From Pseudooceanicola sediminis (GTDB lineage: Bacteria; Pseudomonadota; Alphaproteobacteria; Rhodobacterales; Rhodobacteraceae): a stretch of DNA of 64,000 nucleotides. The translations under genes and the position numbers were made by a program. The notes beneath the pieces are model-generated. The model saw nothing but the letters and a program-made list of their open reading frames with translations. It was not told where the DNA came from and ran no database searches. The stretch is taken from NCBI RefSeq assembly GCF_003575965.1, contig NZ_QWJJ01000002.1, positions 124,001-188,000 on the forward strand, written 5' to 3'. Positions 1 through 9,035 of the stretch are shown here, piece by piece; the stretch's first letter is position 1; every line of letters starts with the position of its first letter.

Positions 1-86
1 CAATTTTTCTTGAACTCAAGCCAACCATTTTCGGATGAGCGTGCGCGAAGGTCATCTACTATTTCAATGTCCCGATTTTGACTCAA
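1..86 (-). CDS. 5' fragment of an AlbA_2/Schlafen-like protein (cut by window edge)
   Basis: An open frame enters from the left edge on the minus strand. The first possible start is a TTG at 84-86, preceded by GGAG six bases upstream; an in-frame TAA lies further upstream, so no longer start exists. The 28 visible codons read LSQNRDIEIVDD...SENGWLEFKKN. The 'E.GWLEFK' ending resembles the opening of AlbA_2 (Schlafen AAA_4 type) domains, found in ATP-binding regulators and some defence proteins. The stretch 1-130 is clearly more AT-rich than the rest of the window, suggesting an accessory gene or island edge. The family call rests on a very short fragment. Confidence 0.4.
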   Translation of the reverse strand, partial: MSQNRDIEIVDDLRARSSENGWLEFKKN

Positions 87-130
87 CTCGATCTCCGCTT
101 ACATCCTGAAAAATTAAAATAAAAAGCCCC

Positions 131-1423
131 CTAAACCACAACCGCCATCCGCTCCTGCTCACCCACCCCGAACACCCTTTTGTACCGCTCGATCTCGCTC
201 TTCGGGCCCATGGCTTTCTCGGGGTTGTCGGAGAGTTTGACCGTGGGGCGGCCCTCGGCAGAGACGGCCTTGCAGACCAGGGAGAAGGGCGCGAGGGCGT
301 CGTCTTTCACCAGACCTCGGAAATCGTTGGTCAGCAGGGTGCCCCAGCCGAAGGACACGCGGACGCGGCCCGAGAACTGGCGGTGCAGCTCTTCTATCTT
401 GGCGACGTCGAGACCGTCGGAGAAGATCACCAGCTTTTCCGTCGGGTCCTCGCCCCGGGATTTCCACCAGTTAATCGCGGTCTCGGCGCCGGTTGCCGGG
501 TCGCCTGAATCGATGCGGATGCCGGTCCAGCCGGCCAGCCAGTCGGGCGCATTGGCGAGGAAGCCAGACGTGCCATAGGTGTCGGGAAGGATGATGCGCA
601 GGTTGCCCGAGTGCTCCTCCTGCCAGTCGGCCAGCACGTCGTAGGGGGCGCGGCGCAGGGCATCGTCTCCGTCAGCCAGGGCGGAGTAGACCATCGGCAG
701 CTCATGCGCGTTGGTGCCCACTGCCTCAAGATCGTCGCGCATGGCGATGAGGCAGTTGGAGGTGCCGGTGAACTTGTCGCCCAGACCTTCGATCATCGCC
801 TGCACGCACCAGTCCTGCCAGAGGAAGGAATGGCGGCGGCGGGTGCCGAAATCGGCAATCTTGAGACCGTCGAGATCGCGCAGACGCGTGATCTTTTCCC
901 AGAGTTTCGTCATGGCGCGGGCGTAGAGGATCTGCATCTCGAAGCGGCCCATGCGGTTGAGGACGGCGCGGCCGCGCAGCTCCATCAGGATCGAGAGGGC
1001 GGGGATTTCCCAGAGCATGACCTCGGGCCAGGACCCCTCGAACGTCAGCTCGTACTGGTCGCCCTTGCGTTCGAGGTGGTAGGCGGGCAGGCGCAGGTTC
1101 TCGAACCACTCCATGAAGTCGGGGCGGAACATCTGGCGCTTGCCGTAGAACATGTTGCCGCGCATCCAGGTGGATTCACCGCGGGTGAGCGAGAGCGAGC
1201 GGACATGATCGAGCTGTTCGCGCAATTCGCCTTCGTCGATCATCCGCGCGAGGGGTATCGAGGTGGTGCGGTTGATCAGCGAAAAGGTGACATGGGTGTC
1301 GCGCTTGTTGCGAAACACCGACTGGCACATCAGCAGCTTGTAAAAGTCGGTGTCGATCAGGGAGCGGACGATCGGGTCGATCTTCCACTTATGATTGTGC
1401 ACTCGGGTGGCGATATCGACCAT
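131..1423 (-). CDS. pncB: nicotinate phosphoribosyltransferase
   Basis: It converts nicotinate, PRPP and ATP to nicotinate mononucleotide in NAD salvage (Preiss-Handler pathway), in the cytoplasm. The 430-residue product shows the family landmarks: SLIDTDFYKLLM near the N terminus, FGTRRRHSF and GTSN in the middle, then IRIDSGDP and IFSDGLD, which form the phosphoribosyl-binding region. The start at 1423 (MVDIATR) is chosen because GAGGAG lies seven bases upstream; an in-frame start 18 codons earlier has no such support. A nicotinamidase gene 2 kb away would supply its substrate, although the two are not one operon. Length is normal for the family. Confidence 0.95.
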   Translation of the reverse strand: MVDIATRVHNHKWKIDPIVRSLIDTDFYKLLMCQSVFRNKRDTHVTFSLINRTTSIPLARMIDEGELREQLDHVRSLSLTRGESTWMRGNMFYGKRQMFRPDFMEWFENLRLPAYHLERKGDQYELTFEGSWPEVMLWEIPALSILMELRGRAVLNRMGRFEMQILYARAMTKLWEKITRLRDLDGLKIADFGTRRRHSFLWQDWCVQAMIEGLGDKFTGTSNCLIAMRDDLEAVGTNAHELPMVYSALADGDDALRRAPYDVLADWQEEHSGNLRIILPDTYGTSGFLANAPDWLAGWTGIRIDSGDPATGAETAINWWKSRGEDPTEKLVIFSDGLDVAKIEELHRQFSGRVRVSFGWGTLLTNDFRGLVKDDALAPFSLVCKAVSAEGRPTVKLSDNPEKAMGPKSEIERYKRVFGVGEQERMAVVV

Positions 1424-1500
1424 GGACAGGCTCCTCACGTTGGGGGTGATAAAGCCGGGATGGGGCGGGGAATGCAAGGGCAGCCCGCAAAGGCCGAAGG

Positions 1501-1528
1501 AAACAGGCCGCGTGACTGCGGCCTGTTT
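1501..1528 (-). terminator. perfect 11-bp inverted repeat after the SDR gene
   Basis: AAACAGGCCGC and GCGGCCTGTTT flank a six-base loop. It lies 30 bases beyond the SDR stop and reads as a stem ending in TTT in the leftward direction. It probably ends SDR transcription before pncB. The T-tract is short. Confidence 0.6.
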
Positions 1529-1558
1529 GAGGGGCGTGGGCGCGCGCGCTGCGCGCGA

Positions 1559-2314
1559 TCAGATCAGCTGACCGCCGGAAACCTCGATCCGCTGGCCGGT
1601 GATCCAGTTGCCATCCGACAGCAGCAGCGTCGCCACGGCCGCGCCTATATCGTCGGGCAGACCGACCCGCCCCATGGCGGTCAGGCTGGCGACATGGGCA
1701 TTGGCGTCGGGGTTGTCGCGCAGGACTCCGCCGCCGAAGTCGGTTTCGATGGCGCCGGGGGCAAGGGCATTCACGGAAATGCCGCGCGCGCCGAATTCCT
1801 TGGCAGCGTAGCGGGCCAGCACCTCGATCGCGCCTTTCATCATCGCATAGGCCGCATAGCCCGGCAGCGAAAAGCGCGCGAGGCCGGTCGAGATGAACAG
1901 CACCCGCCCGCCATCGGCCACCAGCGGCATCAAGGCCTGCGTCAGAAAGAACGGGCCACGGATATGCACGCCGACAAGGCTGTCGAACTGGTCAACCGTG
2001 GTGTCAGCGATGGGGGCGTTGATGCCGAACCCGGCATTCTGCACGACCCCGGTGAGGGCATCGTGACCCATGTCGGAAAGGGCGGTCTTCAACGCCACTC
2101 CAAAGGCGGGAAATGCCTCGACCTCGGTCGTGTCGAGCGGCAGGGCGGCGGCGCGGCGGCCCAGTGCCTGAACCTCGGCCACGACACTGGCGGCCTGATC
2201 GGCACCGGTGCGATAGGTGATGACGACATCCGCGCCGCCCCTGGCAAGGTTCAGCGCCATGGAACGGCCAAGGCCGCGATTGCCGCCGGTGATGAGGAAA
2301 ACTCTGTCTGTCAT
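1559..2314 (-). CDS. short-chain dehydrogenase/reductase (SDR family)
   Basis: A 251-residue classical SDR that should use NAD(P)H to reduce or oxidise an unidentified substrate. The N terminus has the TGxxxGxG dinucleotide motif (TGGNRGLG, residues 9-16), followed by NAG in the centre, a Ser in FISTG and the YAMMK catalytic Tyr-x3-Lys. The C-terminal IEVSGG is typical of the family. The start at 2314 (MTDRVF) precedes the Rossmann motif directly; an open extension upstream lacks homology-like character. The gene is divergent from an AraC-type regulator 173 bases away, which probably controls it. Nothing in the sequence identifies the substrate. Confidence 0.9.
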   Translation of the reverse strand: MTDRVFLITGGNRGLGRSMALNLARGGADVVITYRTGADQAASVVAEVQALGRRAAALPLDTTEVEAFPAFGVALKTALSDMGHDALTGVVQNAGFGINAPIADTTVDQFDSLVGVHIRGPFFLTQALMPLVADGGRVLFISTGLARFSLPGYAAYAMMKGAIEVLARYAAKEFGARGISVNALAPGAIETDFGGGVLRDNPDANAHVASLTAMGRVGLPDDIGAAVATLLLSDGNWITGQRIEVSGGQLI

Positions 2315-2487
2315 GGCAAGATAACTCCTGTTGCGTGATGAGGAAGATATAGCCGCCGGACCGGCGCCGATCCTGCCGCATCCTCCGCAAGACTTGCCAA
2401 TTCCTGCGGCGCACCCCAAATACACCTTGCACGGCGGGCCATTTTTCCGCCCCATGCCCCCGAAGGGCATTGCGCAGGAGACATGAC
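2315..2487. promoter_or_regulatory. divergent promoter region, SDR / AraC regulator
   Basis: This 173-base gap separates two divergent genes, so both promoters and the regulator's binding site should lie here. No convincing -35/-10 pair or direct repeat could be singled out by eye. Confidence 0.45.
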
Positions 2488-3384
2488 ATGACCGACCCGA
2501 TGCGGGCCAGTTCGCTGACCGATGCCGTTCAGGATTACGCCATTCGCGAGGGTCTGGGCCATCTCCCCAGCCCTTTGGCGGTGCCGAACCTGTCGGTGAT
2601 GTATTCCCAGGCACCGACCGTCATGGCCAACACGCTGTATGAACCGGTGTTTTGCATGGTGCTGCGGGGTGAAAAACTTGCCGATTTCAACGGCAGGCCC
2701 TTGCGCTTTGCCGAAGGTCAGGGGCTGATCGTATCGCTTGATCTGCCCGCGATGAGCTGGGTCACCAAGGCCAGTGCGGCACGGCCCTATCTGGCGCTGG
2801 CGACGCGGCTGGATCGGGTTCTGCTGGGCGAACTGTCCCGCGGGATGCCCCTGATCGAAGACGAGGTGGCTGAAAGCGTGCTGTCGAGCGCGCCGATTTC
2901 GCCGCCGCTTTACGATGTGATGGCGCGGATGTTCGCGCTGCTGGACGCGCCGGAAGATATTGCCGTGTTGCACCCCCTACTGATGCGCGAGCTGCATTAC
3001 CTGCTGTTGAAAGCGCCGCAGGGGGCAATGCTGCGCCGCATCGGTCAGGCGGGCAGCACCGCGGAACGGATTGCCGAGGTTGTCGCCCATCTGCGCGCCC
3101 ATCTGGATCAGCCGATGCGGGTGGAGGCGCTGGCACGCATCGCGGGGATGAGCGCGACCGTGTTTCATCAGTCGTTCAAGGCGATGACCGGCACGACGCC
3201 GGTGCAATTCCTGAAGCGGTTGCGCCTGCTTGAGGCGCAGCGTCAATTGCGTGGCGGCGAGGCCAGCGTGACGCAGGCCGCCTTTGGCGTCGGCTATGAA
3301 AGCCCGTCGCAATTCAGCCGCGATTACAGCCGGATGTTCGGGACCAGTCCGCGCAGCGACCGCATGGGTATCGCGGCGGAATAA
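2488..3384 (+). CDS. AraC-family transcriptional regulator
   Basis: A 298-residue regulator with an N-terminal AraC_N-type cupin region (about residues 1-185, including the FCMVLRGEK stretch) and a C-terminal double helix-turn-helix. The second half carries RVEALARIAGMSATVFHQSFKA and the classic GYESPSQFSRDY signature of AraC proteins. The ATG at 2488 has CAGGAG eight bases upstream; an in-frame TTG six codons earlier is less likely. The organisation resembles regulators such as YqhC that control a neighbouring oxidoreductase, which fits the divergent SDR gene. The inducer is not evident. Confidence 0.9.
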   Translation: MTDPMRASSLTDAVQDYAIREGLGHLPSPLAVPNLSVMYSQAPTVMANTLYEPVFCMVLRGEKLADFNGRPLRFAEGQGLIVSLDLPAMSWVTKASAARPYLALATRLDRVLLGELSRGMPLIEDEVAESVLSSAPISPPLYDVMARMFALLDAPEDIAVLHPLLMRELHYLLLKAPQGAMLRRIGQAGSTAERIAEVVAHLRAHLDQPMRVEALARIAGMSATVFHQSFKAMTGTTPVQFLKRLRLLEAQRQLRGGEASVTQAAFGVGYESPSQFSRDYSRMFGTSPRSDRMGIAAE

Positions 3385-3388
3385 TCCG

Positions 3389-3982
3389 TCAGAGCGCGAC
3401 CCCGACATCCGCCATCGCCGCAAGCGCCCGGTCACGCGACCCGTCGAAATCGATGGCGCGGCACAGATCAGGGCGGACAGTTACGTCGAAACCCAGCTGC
3501 GCGGCGTCCACCGCGCTGTAATTGACGCAGAAATCCAGCGCCAGCCCGACCATGGTCAGTTGGGTGATGCCGCGCGATTTCAGGTACCCCTCCAGGCCCG
3601 TCGGGGTGGTGTGGTCATTTTCAAAGAACGCCGAATAGCTGTCGATCGCCGGGTTGAACCCCTTGCGGATGATCAGATCCGCGCGGTCCACGGCAAGGTC
3701 GGGGTGAAAGCTGGCCCCGTCCGAGCCCTGGATGCAGTGATCGGGCCAGAGCACCTGCGGGCCGTAGGGCATGTCGATCACGCTCATCTCGGCGGCCCCG
3801 TCGTGCGAGGAGGCAAAGGAGGAATGACCCGCCGGGTGCCAGTCCTGCGTCAGGATCACCGCGTCGAATTCGGTCATCAGCGCGTTGACCTGCGGCACGA
3901 TCAGGTCGCCTTCGGCCACGGCAAGGGCGCCCCCCGGGCAAAAGTCTTTCTGAATGTCGATGACGATGAGAGCGTTGCCCAT
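3389..3982 (-). CDS. pncA: nicotinamidase (isochorismatase-like hydrolase)
   Basis: It hydrolyses nicotinamide to nicotinate and ammonia, feeding pncB. The 197-residue protein has the catalytic Asp in IDIQKDF, the metal-binding QDWHPAGHSSF segment, WPDHCIQGS, the catalytic Lys in IRKGF and the nucleophilic Cys in GLALDFCV. These give the Asp-Lys-Cys triad in the expected order. The start (MGNALIVIDIQ) puts the first strand directly at the N terminus; the frame stays open further upstream but that stretch has no recognisable content. It converges on the AraC gene with four bases between stops. Confidence 0.95.
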   Translation of the reverse strand: MGNALIVIDIQKDFCPGGALAVAEGDLIVPQVNALMTEFDAVILTQDWHPAGHSSFASSHDGAAEMSVIDMPYGPQVLWPDHCIQGSDGASFHPDLAVDRADLIIRKGFNPAIDSYSAFFENDHTTPTGLEGYLKSRGITQLTMVGLALDFCVNYSAVDAAQLGFDVTVRPDLCRAIDFDGSRDRALAAMADVGVAL

Positions 3983-4171
3983 GGTCTGGCCCCTTGTGCG
4001 GAATTTGCCGCGACCTTGGCCGAGGCGGGGCGTAGGGTCAATCGGTGCGACCGGTTTGGCGGCACAGCGCCGCCCTTGGTGCACCAACTGGCCGGATTTT
4101 CGCACAAGTGTCGCGGCGCGCGTGGCCCCTCGCCGCTTGCCTGACGCGGCAGAAGCGCTTAGATCGCCGCC

Positions 4172-5086
4172 ATGTTCACCGTTGCCGCACTCTATCAGTT
4201 CACCCGGTTCGAGGACCCTGCCGCGTTGCGGGGGCCGCTGGTCGCGCTGTGCGAGGCCGAAGGGATCAGTGGCACGCTGTTGCTGGCGCGTGAGGGGATC
4301 AACGGCACGATCGCCGGGTCGAAGAACGGGATTGCCGCGGTGCTGGCGCATCTGCGCGCCCTGCCCGGCTGCGATGATCTGGAATGGAAGCTGTCGACGG
4401 CGGCCGAACGCCCCTTTGCCCGCATGAAGGTGCGGCTGAAGAAAGAGATCGTGACGATGGGCCAGCCCGATGTCGATCCGCGCGCCCGCGTCGGGCATTA
4501 CGTGGAGGCGGCGGAGTGGAACGATCTGATCCGCAGCCCCGATGTGGCCGTGATCGACACGCGCAACGATTACGAGGTCGCCATCGGCACCTTCGAGGGC
4601 GCGGTTGACCCCGAGACGGCGTCGTTCCGTGATTTCCCCGCCTGGTGGGAGGCGAACAAGGGGCGCTTTCACAACAAGCGGATAGCGATGTTCTGCACCG
4701 GCGGCATCCGCTGCGAGAAAAGCACGAATTTCCTGCTGGGTCAGGGGGTTGAGGATGTCTATCACCTGAAGGGCGGCATCCTGAAGTACCTGGAAGAGGT
4801 GCCCGCCGAGGAGAGTGCGTGGCAGGGCGAATGCTTTGTCTTTGATCGTCGCGTGTCAGTCGGGCACGGGCTGATCGAGGGGCCGCATGAGCTGTGCCAC
4901 GCCTGCCGCCGCCCGATCCTGCCCGAAGAGCGCGCGCATCCGGCCTTTGAAGAGGGCGTGTCGTGTCACCACTGCGTGGATGAGACCAGCGAAGACGACA
5001 AGGCCCGGTTTCGCGAGCGGCAGAAGCAGATCGCACTGGCCCGCGCCCGCGGAGAACGGCATCTGGGCGATTTCGACGGGATATGA
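4172..5086 (+). CDS. trhO: tRNA uridine(34) hydroxylase, rhodanese family
   Basis: TrhO uses O2 to convert U34 to 5-hydroxyuridine in some tRNAs. The 304-residue protein begins with the family-typical [13 protein letters not shown], has an N-terminal acylphosphatase-like domain (about 1-95), then a rhodanese domain (about 120-215) with [11 protein letters not shown], where Cys175 is the catalytic residue and Cys181 is a second conserved cysteine. The C terminus carries two CxxC pairs (CHAC, CHHC), probably a metal-binding tail. It is transcribed away from pncA. Older names are UPF0176 or YceA. Confidence 0.93.
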   Translation: MFTVAALYQFTRFEDPAALRGPLVALCEAEGISGTLLLAREGINGTIAGSKNGIAAVLAHLRALPGCDDLEWKLSTAAERPFARMKVRLKKEIVTMGQPDVDPRARVGHYVEAAEWNDLIRSPDVAVIDTRNDYEVAIGTFEGAVDPETASFRDFPAWWEANKGRFHNKRIAMFCTGGIRCEKSTNFLLGQGVEDVYHLKGGILKYLEEVPAEESAWQGECFVFDRRVSVGHGLIEGPHELCHACRRPILPEERAHPAFEEGVSCHHCVDETSEDDKARFRERQKQIALARARGERHLGDFDGI

Positions 5087-5195
5087 ACGGCGCCCGCGAT
5101 TGCGGCCCCGCGCCTGCGGCGGGCGGGGGAGCCTAGCGGCGCGGGCCCCTGTCATGCGCGGAGCCGACGGACACGGACCGCTCGGTTAACCATGT

Positions 5196-5939
5196 TCAGA
5201 AATAGCTGCGCACCAGGCTGCTGGTGACGAGGGTCCATCCATCCGCGATCACGAAGAAACTGAGCTTGAACGGCAGCGACACGATCGCGGGGGGCACCAT
5301 CATCATACCCATGGACATAAGCACCGCAGCGACCACAAGATCTATGATCAGGAACGGCAGGAACAGCAAGAATCCGATCTGGAAGGCGCGGGAAATTTCG
5401 GACAGCATGAAGCTGGGAACGAGCACCGAGAGCGGTGCCTCGGGGCCAGTCACGATCTGCGCGGCGTCGGGACGCAGGGCGGCCATCGCCTCGAACGTGT
5501 CCGGGTCCATGCGGTTCGCCATGAAGCCACGGAACGGCGCGATCGCCAGCGGCAGGGCCTGTTCAAGCTGCATCTCCTCCTCGACCAGGGGCTGGATGCC
5601 GTCCTGCCAGGCCTGCTGAAACACCGGCTCCATGATGTAGTAGGTCAGGAACATGGCCAGGCTGATCAACAGCATGTTGGGGGGCGACTGCTGCAATCCG
5701 ATGGCCTGCCGCAGGATCGACAGCACCGTGACCAGGAAGGGAAAGCAGGTGATCATGATCAGGATGCCCGGCGCGAGGCTGAGCACCGTGAGCAGGAGGA
5801 TCATCTGGATGCCACGGGCGGTCAGCGAGCCGTTTTCCGCGATATTCACCGAGATGTCCTGCGCCGAAACGGGCGTCGACAACAGCAGCGCGGTCACGAG
5901 CAAGAGCGCGATCAGGAGAATTCTTCCCGGATGCGACAA
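5196..5939 (-). CDS. fliP: flagellar type III export gate protein FliP
   Basis: FliP forms, with FliQ and FliR, the core of the flagellar export gate in the inner membrane. The 247-residue product has a cleavable-looking signal (LLIALLLVTALLLSTPVSAQ), then TM segments including the diagnostic LSLAPGILIMITCFPFLVTV and the C-terminal GMMMVPPAIVSLPFK. It is the last gene of the fliF-fliH-fliN-fliP operon, two bases after fliN. FliO, the usual assembly partner, is not seen in this window. Confidence 0.96.
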   Translation of the reverse strand: MSHPGRILLIALLLVTALLLSTPVSAQDISVNIAENGSLTARGIQMILLLTVLSLAPGILIMITCFPFLVTVLSILRQAIGLQQSPPNMLLISLAMFLTYYIMEPVFQQAWQDGIQPLVEEEMQLEQALPLAIAPFRGFMANRMDPDTFEAMAALRPDAAQIVTGPEAPLSVLVPSFMLSEISRAFQIGFLLFLPFLIIDLVVAAVLMSMGMMMVPPAIVSLPFKLSFFVIADGWTLVTSSLVRSYF

Positions 5940-5941
5940 GA

Positions 5942-6229
5942 TCAGAGCTCTCCCGACAGGTCGCTGACCTCGGTCAGGCGCACGGCGAGCTGACCGGCCT
6001 GGTCGCCCTCGAGCTCCTCAAGCTCGCCACGTGCGATCAGGCGATCCCCGACGTAGAGTTCCACGGGATCATCGACGCGCCGGTCCAGCGGCAGCACGCT
6101 GTCGCGCGTCAGCTTGAGCAGATCGCGGATCAGCGGGCGCGCCTTGCCGACCGAAATCGTGATTTCGATCGGGACGACGGTAAAGGGGTTGCCACGCGGT
6201 GCAGCGCCCTCGGCGGCTTGATCATCCAT
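5942..6229 (-). CDS. fliN: flagellar motor switch protein FliN
   Basis: A 95-residue SpoA-domain protein of the C-ring. The sequence VPIEITISVGKARPLIRDLLKL matches the start of the SpoA fold, and LYVGDRLIARGELEEL is the typical FliN hydrophobic-patch region. The start at 6229 (MDDQAAE) overlaps the end of fliH by eight bases, supporting translational coupling; an earlier start would extend deep into fliH. FliM and FliG, the other switch proteins, are not in this window. Confidence 0.92.
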   Translation of the reverse strand: MDDQAAEGAAPRGNPFTVVPIEITISVGKARPLIRDLLKLTRDSVLPLDRRVDDPVELYVGDRLIARGELEELEGDQAGQLAVRLTEVSDLSGEL

Positions 6230-6818
6230 TCTGAATTTTCCTTTCCTGTTCCGTGAAGAAGCTGTCGACCGCCTGGCGAATGCCATCGGTCACCGCGTTC
6301 AGGTCGATCTCGGTCTCTTCATCATCGAAGCGCAGGAACACCTGACCCTCGGAGAGCGTGTCATCGGGGACGACGGACAGCGGGAACCCGAAATCCTCCT
6401 CCATCAGGCCTTCGGTCGTGGCCAGGTTGTCCGGCGCGACCAGGATTTCGACACGCTGCGACGCCTTGCGCTTGGCCATCTGCTCCAGCTCGGTCTTGAT
6501 GCGCAGCCCAAGGGTTTCGCGGGCAAGATCCGGCACCACCTTGTCGATGATATCGCCCATCAGCGGGCGGATGGCCGAAAGCACCGCCGAATGCGCCTCG
6601 GTATAGGTGAAGGAGAGATCCTGGAGATTGCGGGCCAGGTCGCTGGCGATATGCGACTGCTCCTCCCTCAGCGCCTTGGCGGCATCGTCCCACCCGGCCT
6701 TGTAGCCATTTTCAAACGCTTCCAGGCGGATCGTTTCCAGCTCTTCCTCGTTCATGGCAGGGCCGGCAGGCAGCGGAGCCGTGCCAAAATCCTCTAGAAT
6801 ACGGGCAATCTGTTTCAT
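6222..6818 (-). CDS. fliH: flagellar assembly protein FliH
   Basis: FliH is the stator-like regulator of the FliI ATPase. The 198-residue protein has the expected layout: a charged N terminus, a predicted coiled coil (AFENGYKAGWDDAAKALREEQ, with FliH-like small-residue spacing), and a C-terminal domain ending near AVTDGIRQAVDSFF. The identification rests on position between fliF and fliN and on this architecture, as FliH is poorly conserved. It overlaps the fliF stop by four bases. Confidence 0.82.
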   Translation of the reverse strand: MKQIARILEDFGTAPLPAGPAMNEEELETIRLEAFENGYKAGWDDAAKALREEQSHIASDLARNLQDLSFTYTEAHSAVLSAIRPLMGDIIDKVVPDLARETLGLRIKTELEQMAKRKASQRVEILVAPDNLATTEGLMEEDFGFPLSVVPDDTLSEGQVFLRFDDEETEIDLNAVTDGIRQAVDSFFTEQERKIQNG

Positions 6819-8407
6819 GCGGTTTCCTTGGTTTCCTCGAGCCAGCTGCGCAGGATCTCCAATGTCTCGTCCTTGCGCTCCTCGATCAGGGACTGAAGTT
6901 TGACCACCGGGTCGTCGCTGCTGCCGCCGCCATCGAAATCGCCCATCATCGGAAAGCCGCCGTCCTCGCCGCCGAAACCGCCCATCGACAGGTCGGGCAG
7001 GGCGAAATCATCGTCCTCGATCTCGCCCGTCAGAACCGGACCATCGCCGCCTTCCAACAGGGGGAGGCTGTCGGCGCCCGCGCGCCCCGTCAGCACCGGA
7101 CGCACGACGAAAAGGCCAAGCACCAGCGCCACGATGGCCAGCACGGCCATCTGCACCAGCGACATGACATCGAGGTTCAGCCCGGCGACAAAGCCCTGTT
7201 CGCTGCTGGTGCCAAGCTGTGCGAGGGGTTCGAACTGCATCGACTTGATGGTGATCACGTCACCGCGTTCCGAATCGAAGCCAACGGCGGATTCGACCAA
7301 TTCGCGCAATTCGCCCAGCTCCTCCTCGGTGCGGGCAACGGGGGCGGTATCGGGGGCCGCGGCGCTGATGCCATTGACCAGAACCGCAACGGTCAGGCGA
7401 CGAATCGCCCCGGCGGCGCGGGTCACCTCGCGGCTGGTTTCCGAGACCTCGTAGTTCACGCGTTCACGGGTTTCGCTGTTCTGGTTGGACGAAGAGCCGC
7501 TGCCCGCAGCATCGCCGCTGGGCAGGTTCGAGGCCACCGTGACATCGCCGGAATCGGAGTTCTTGGAACTGTTGCTGCGTTCCTCGGTATCGGTGCTGAT
7601 GGCGACGCGTCCATCGGGGTCGAACCGCCGTTCGACGATGGATTCACTCTCGTTGTTGGTATCGACGCTGACTTCGACCACGGCATTGCCGAGGCCGACG
7701 CGCGCCTCGAGCAGCCGCTGCACCTTTTCCTTCAGTTCCTGCGCGCGGTCCTGCCCGGCCGTTGTGCCGGTGTCTTCGGTGGCGCCGACCAGTTCGCCCG
7801 CATCGTCGATCACCGCAACGTCGTCAGGGGACAGCCCGGCGACGGCAGAGGAGACGAGGTAGCGCAGCGCCTTGGCCTGGGCGCCGCTGATGTCACCGCT
7901 GGTCGCAAGCGAGATCGACGCGGTCGGGCGCAGGTCGCGCTGAAACGGATTGGCGCCCTGATGCGCGATGTGGACACGCGCCGAGTCGATCTGCGGGCTG
8001 GAGGCGATGGTACGCGCCAGCTCCCCCTCCTTGGCACGCCAGTAGGCGGCATCGAACATCTGCGACGTCGTGCCGAAGCCGGACAGGGAATCGAGCAGTT
8101 CGTACCCCTGGCTGGAGTTGCGAGGCAGGCCTTCGCTGGCCAGGGTCATGCGCAGTTCGTCGCGCGATCCGCCCTCGACATAGATGCTGCCGCCGCGCAC
8201 CTCGTAGACGACGCCGCGCTGTTCCAGCGCGCTGACGATTTCGCCCGCCTGACCGTTTTCGAGGCCTGAATACAGCAAGCTCATCGACGGTTGCGACGCC
8301 ATGCGCGCCAGGCCCAGAACCGCCGCGAACATCGCGACCGTGGCCAGAATCATCAGGATCCGGCGCCGTGTTTCAAGGCTGTTCCACAGGGTCATGAACT
8401 GTTGCAA
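6815..8407 (-). CDS. fliF: flagellar M-ring protein FliF
   Basis: FliF builds the MS ring in the inner membrane. The 530-residue product has one TM segment near residues 16-33 and another near 418-433. Between them lie the ring-building motifs, including LARTIASSPQIDSARVHIA and ASISLATSGD. The C-terminal tail (EILRSWLEE near the end) is the FliG-binding segment of the family. It heads a four-gene operon and is divergent from fliL. Confidence 0.96.
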   Translation of the reverse strand: MQQFMTLWNSLETRRRILMILATVAMFAAVLGLARMASQPSMSLLYSGLENGQAGEIVSALEQRGVVYEVRGGSIYVEGGSRDELRMTLASEGLPRNSSQGYELLDSLSGFGTTSQMFDAAYWRAKEGELARTIASSPQIDSARVHIAHQGANPFQRDLRPTASISLATSGDISGAQAKALRYLVSSAVAGLSPDDVAVIDDAGELVGATEDTGTTAGQDRAQELKEKVQRLLEARVGLGNAVVEVSVDTNNESESIVERRFDPDGRVAISTDTEERSNSSKNSDSGDVTVASNLPSGDAAGSGSSSNQNSETRERVNYEVSETSREVTRAAGAIRRLTVAVLVNGISAAAPDTAPVARTEEELGELRELVESAVGFDSERGDVITIKSMQFEPLAQLGTSSEQGFVAGLNLDVMSLVQMAVLAIVALVLGLFVVRPVLTGRAGADSLPLLEGGDGPVLTGEIEDDDFALPDLSMGGFGGEDGGFPMMGDFDGGGSSDDPVVKLQSLIEERKDETLEILRSWLEETKETA

Positions 8408-8529
8408 ACTGCATCTCCTGTCCAGCCGGCATTCTACCGGCGACTACCCCTTAATTGGCCGAACGGGCTTAATAATCGGTTAGTTCATCACGGTTAAAAC
8501 GGACCCTGTTGAGAGAATTTGGTTGGGCC
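8408..8529. promoter_or_regulatory. divergent fliF / fliL promoter region with CtrA-like motif
   Basis: The 122-base gap separates two divergent flagellar operons. It contains TTAA (8469-8472), seven bases, then TTAG (8480-8483), one mismatch from the TTAA-N7-TTAA CtrA consensus known from alphaproteobacterial flagellar promoters. A GCCGG/CCGGC hairpin lies at 8425-8441. Binding is inferred only. Confidence 0.4.
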
Positions 8530-9024
8530 ATGTCAGAAGAGACCACGGACACAGAGGAAGAACCGAAAAAGCGTTCCAAGCTGCCGCTGATCCTTGGGGT
8601 CGTGCTGGCGCTGGTCGGCGGTGGCGGCAGCTTTTTCGCGATTTACAGCGGCATGATTCTGGGCGGCGACGATGCCCAGGCCGAAGCGGCTGCCGAGACC
8701 CCGACAGAGGTATTCGTGGCCCCCGACGTCGCTTTCGTGGCGCTGGAACCGATGGTGATTTCCTTCGGACCGGCATCAGAAAACCGCCACCTGCGCTTTA
8801 CCGCCAGCCTGGAGGTACCCTCGGGGCAGCAGGGAGCGGTCGAAACGGTGCGCCCGCGCGTCATGGACGTGCTGAACAACTATCTGCGCGCGTTGCGGAT
8901 GGCCGATTTCGAAGATCCGGCGGCCCTGGTGCGCATACGCGCCCAGATGCTGCGGCGAATCCAGGTGATCACCGGGCCAGACGCGGTGCGCGACCTGCTG
9001 ATCGTCGAATTCGTGATGAGTTGA
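8530..9024 (+). CDS. fliL: flagellar basal body-associated protein FliL
   Basis: FliL surrounds the stator and supports motor torque. The 164-residue protein has a short acidic cytoplasmic N terminus, one TM segment (LPLILGVVLALVGGGGSFFAI), and a periplasmic domain ending in IQVITGPDAVRDLLIVEFVMS, which is the typical FliL C terminus. The ATG at 8530 is preferred over an in-frame TTG at 8509. It heads the long plus-strand operon. A second FliL-like gene lies at 17963-18469. Confidence 0.93.
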   Translation: MSEETTDTEEEPKKRSKLPLILGVVLALVGGGGSFFAIYSGMILGGDDAQAEAAAETPTEVFVAPDVAFVALEPMVISFGPASENRHLRFTASLEVPSGQQGAVETVRPRVMDVLNNYLRALRMADFEDPAALVRIRAQMLRRIQVITGPDAVRDLLIVEFVMS

Positions 9025-9035
9025 GGGGACAGGAC

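Noticed and set aside
611-2338. Long plus-strand frame antisense to pncB and the SDR gene
   Set aside because: Its translation is His/Gln/Gly-rich with no motif, and both genes on the other strand are clear families.
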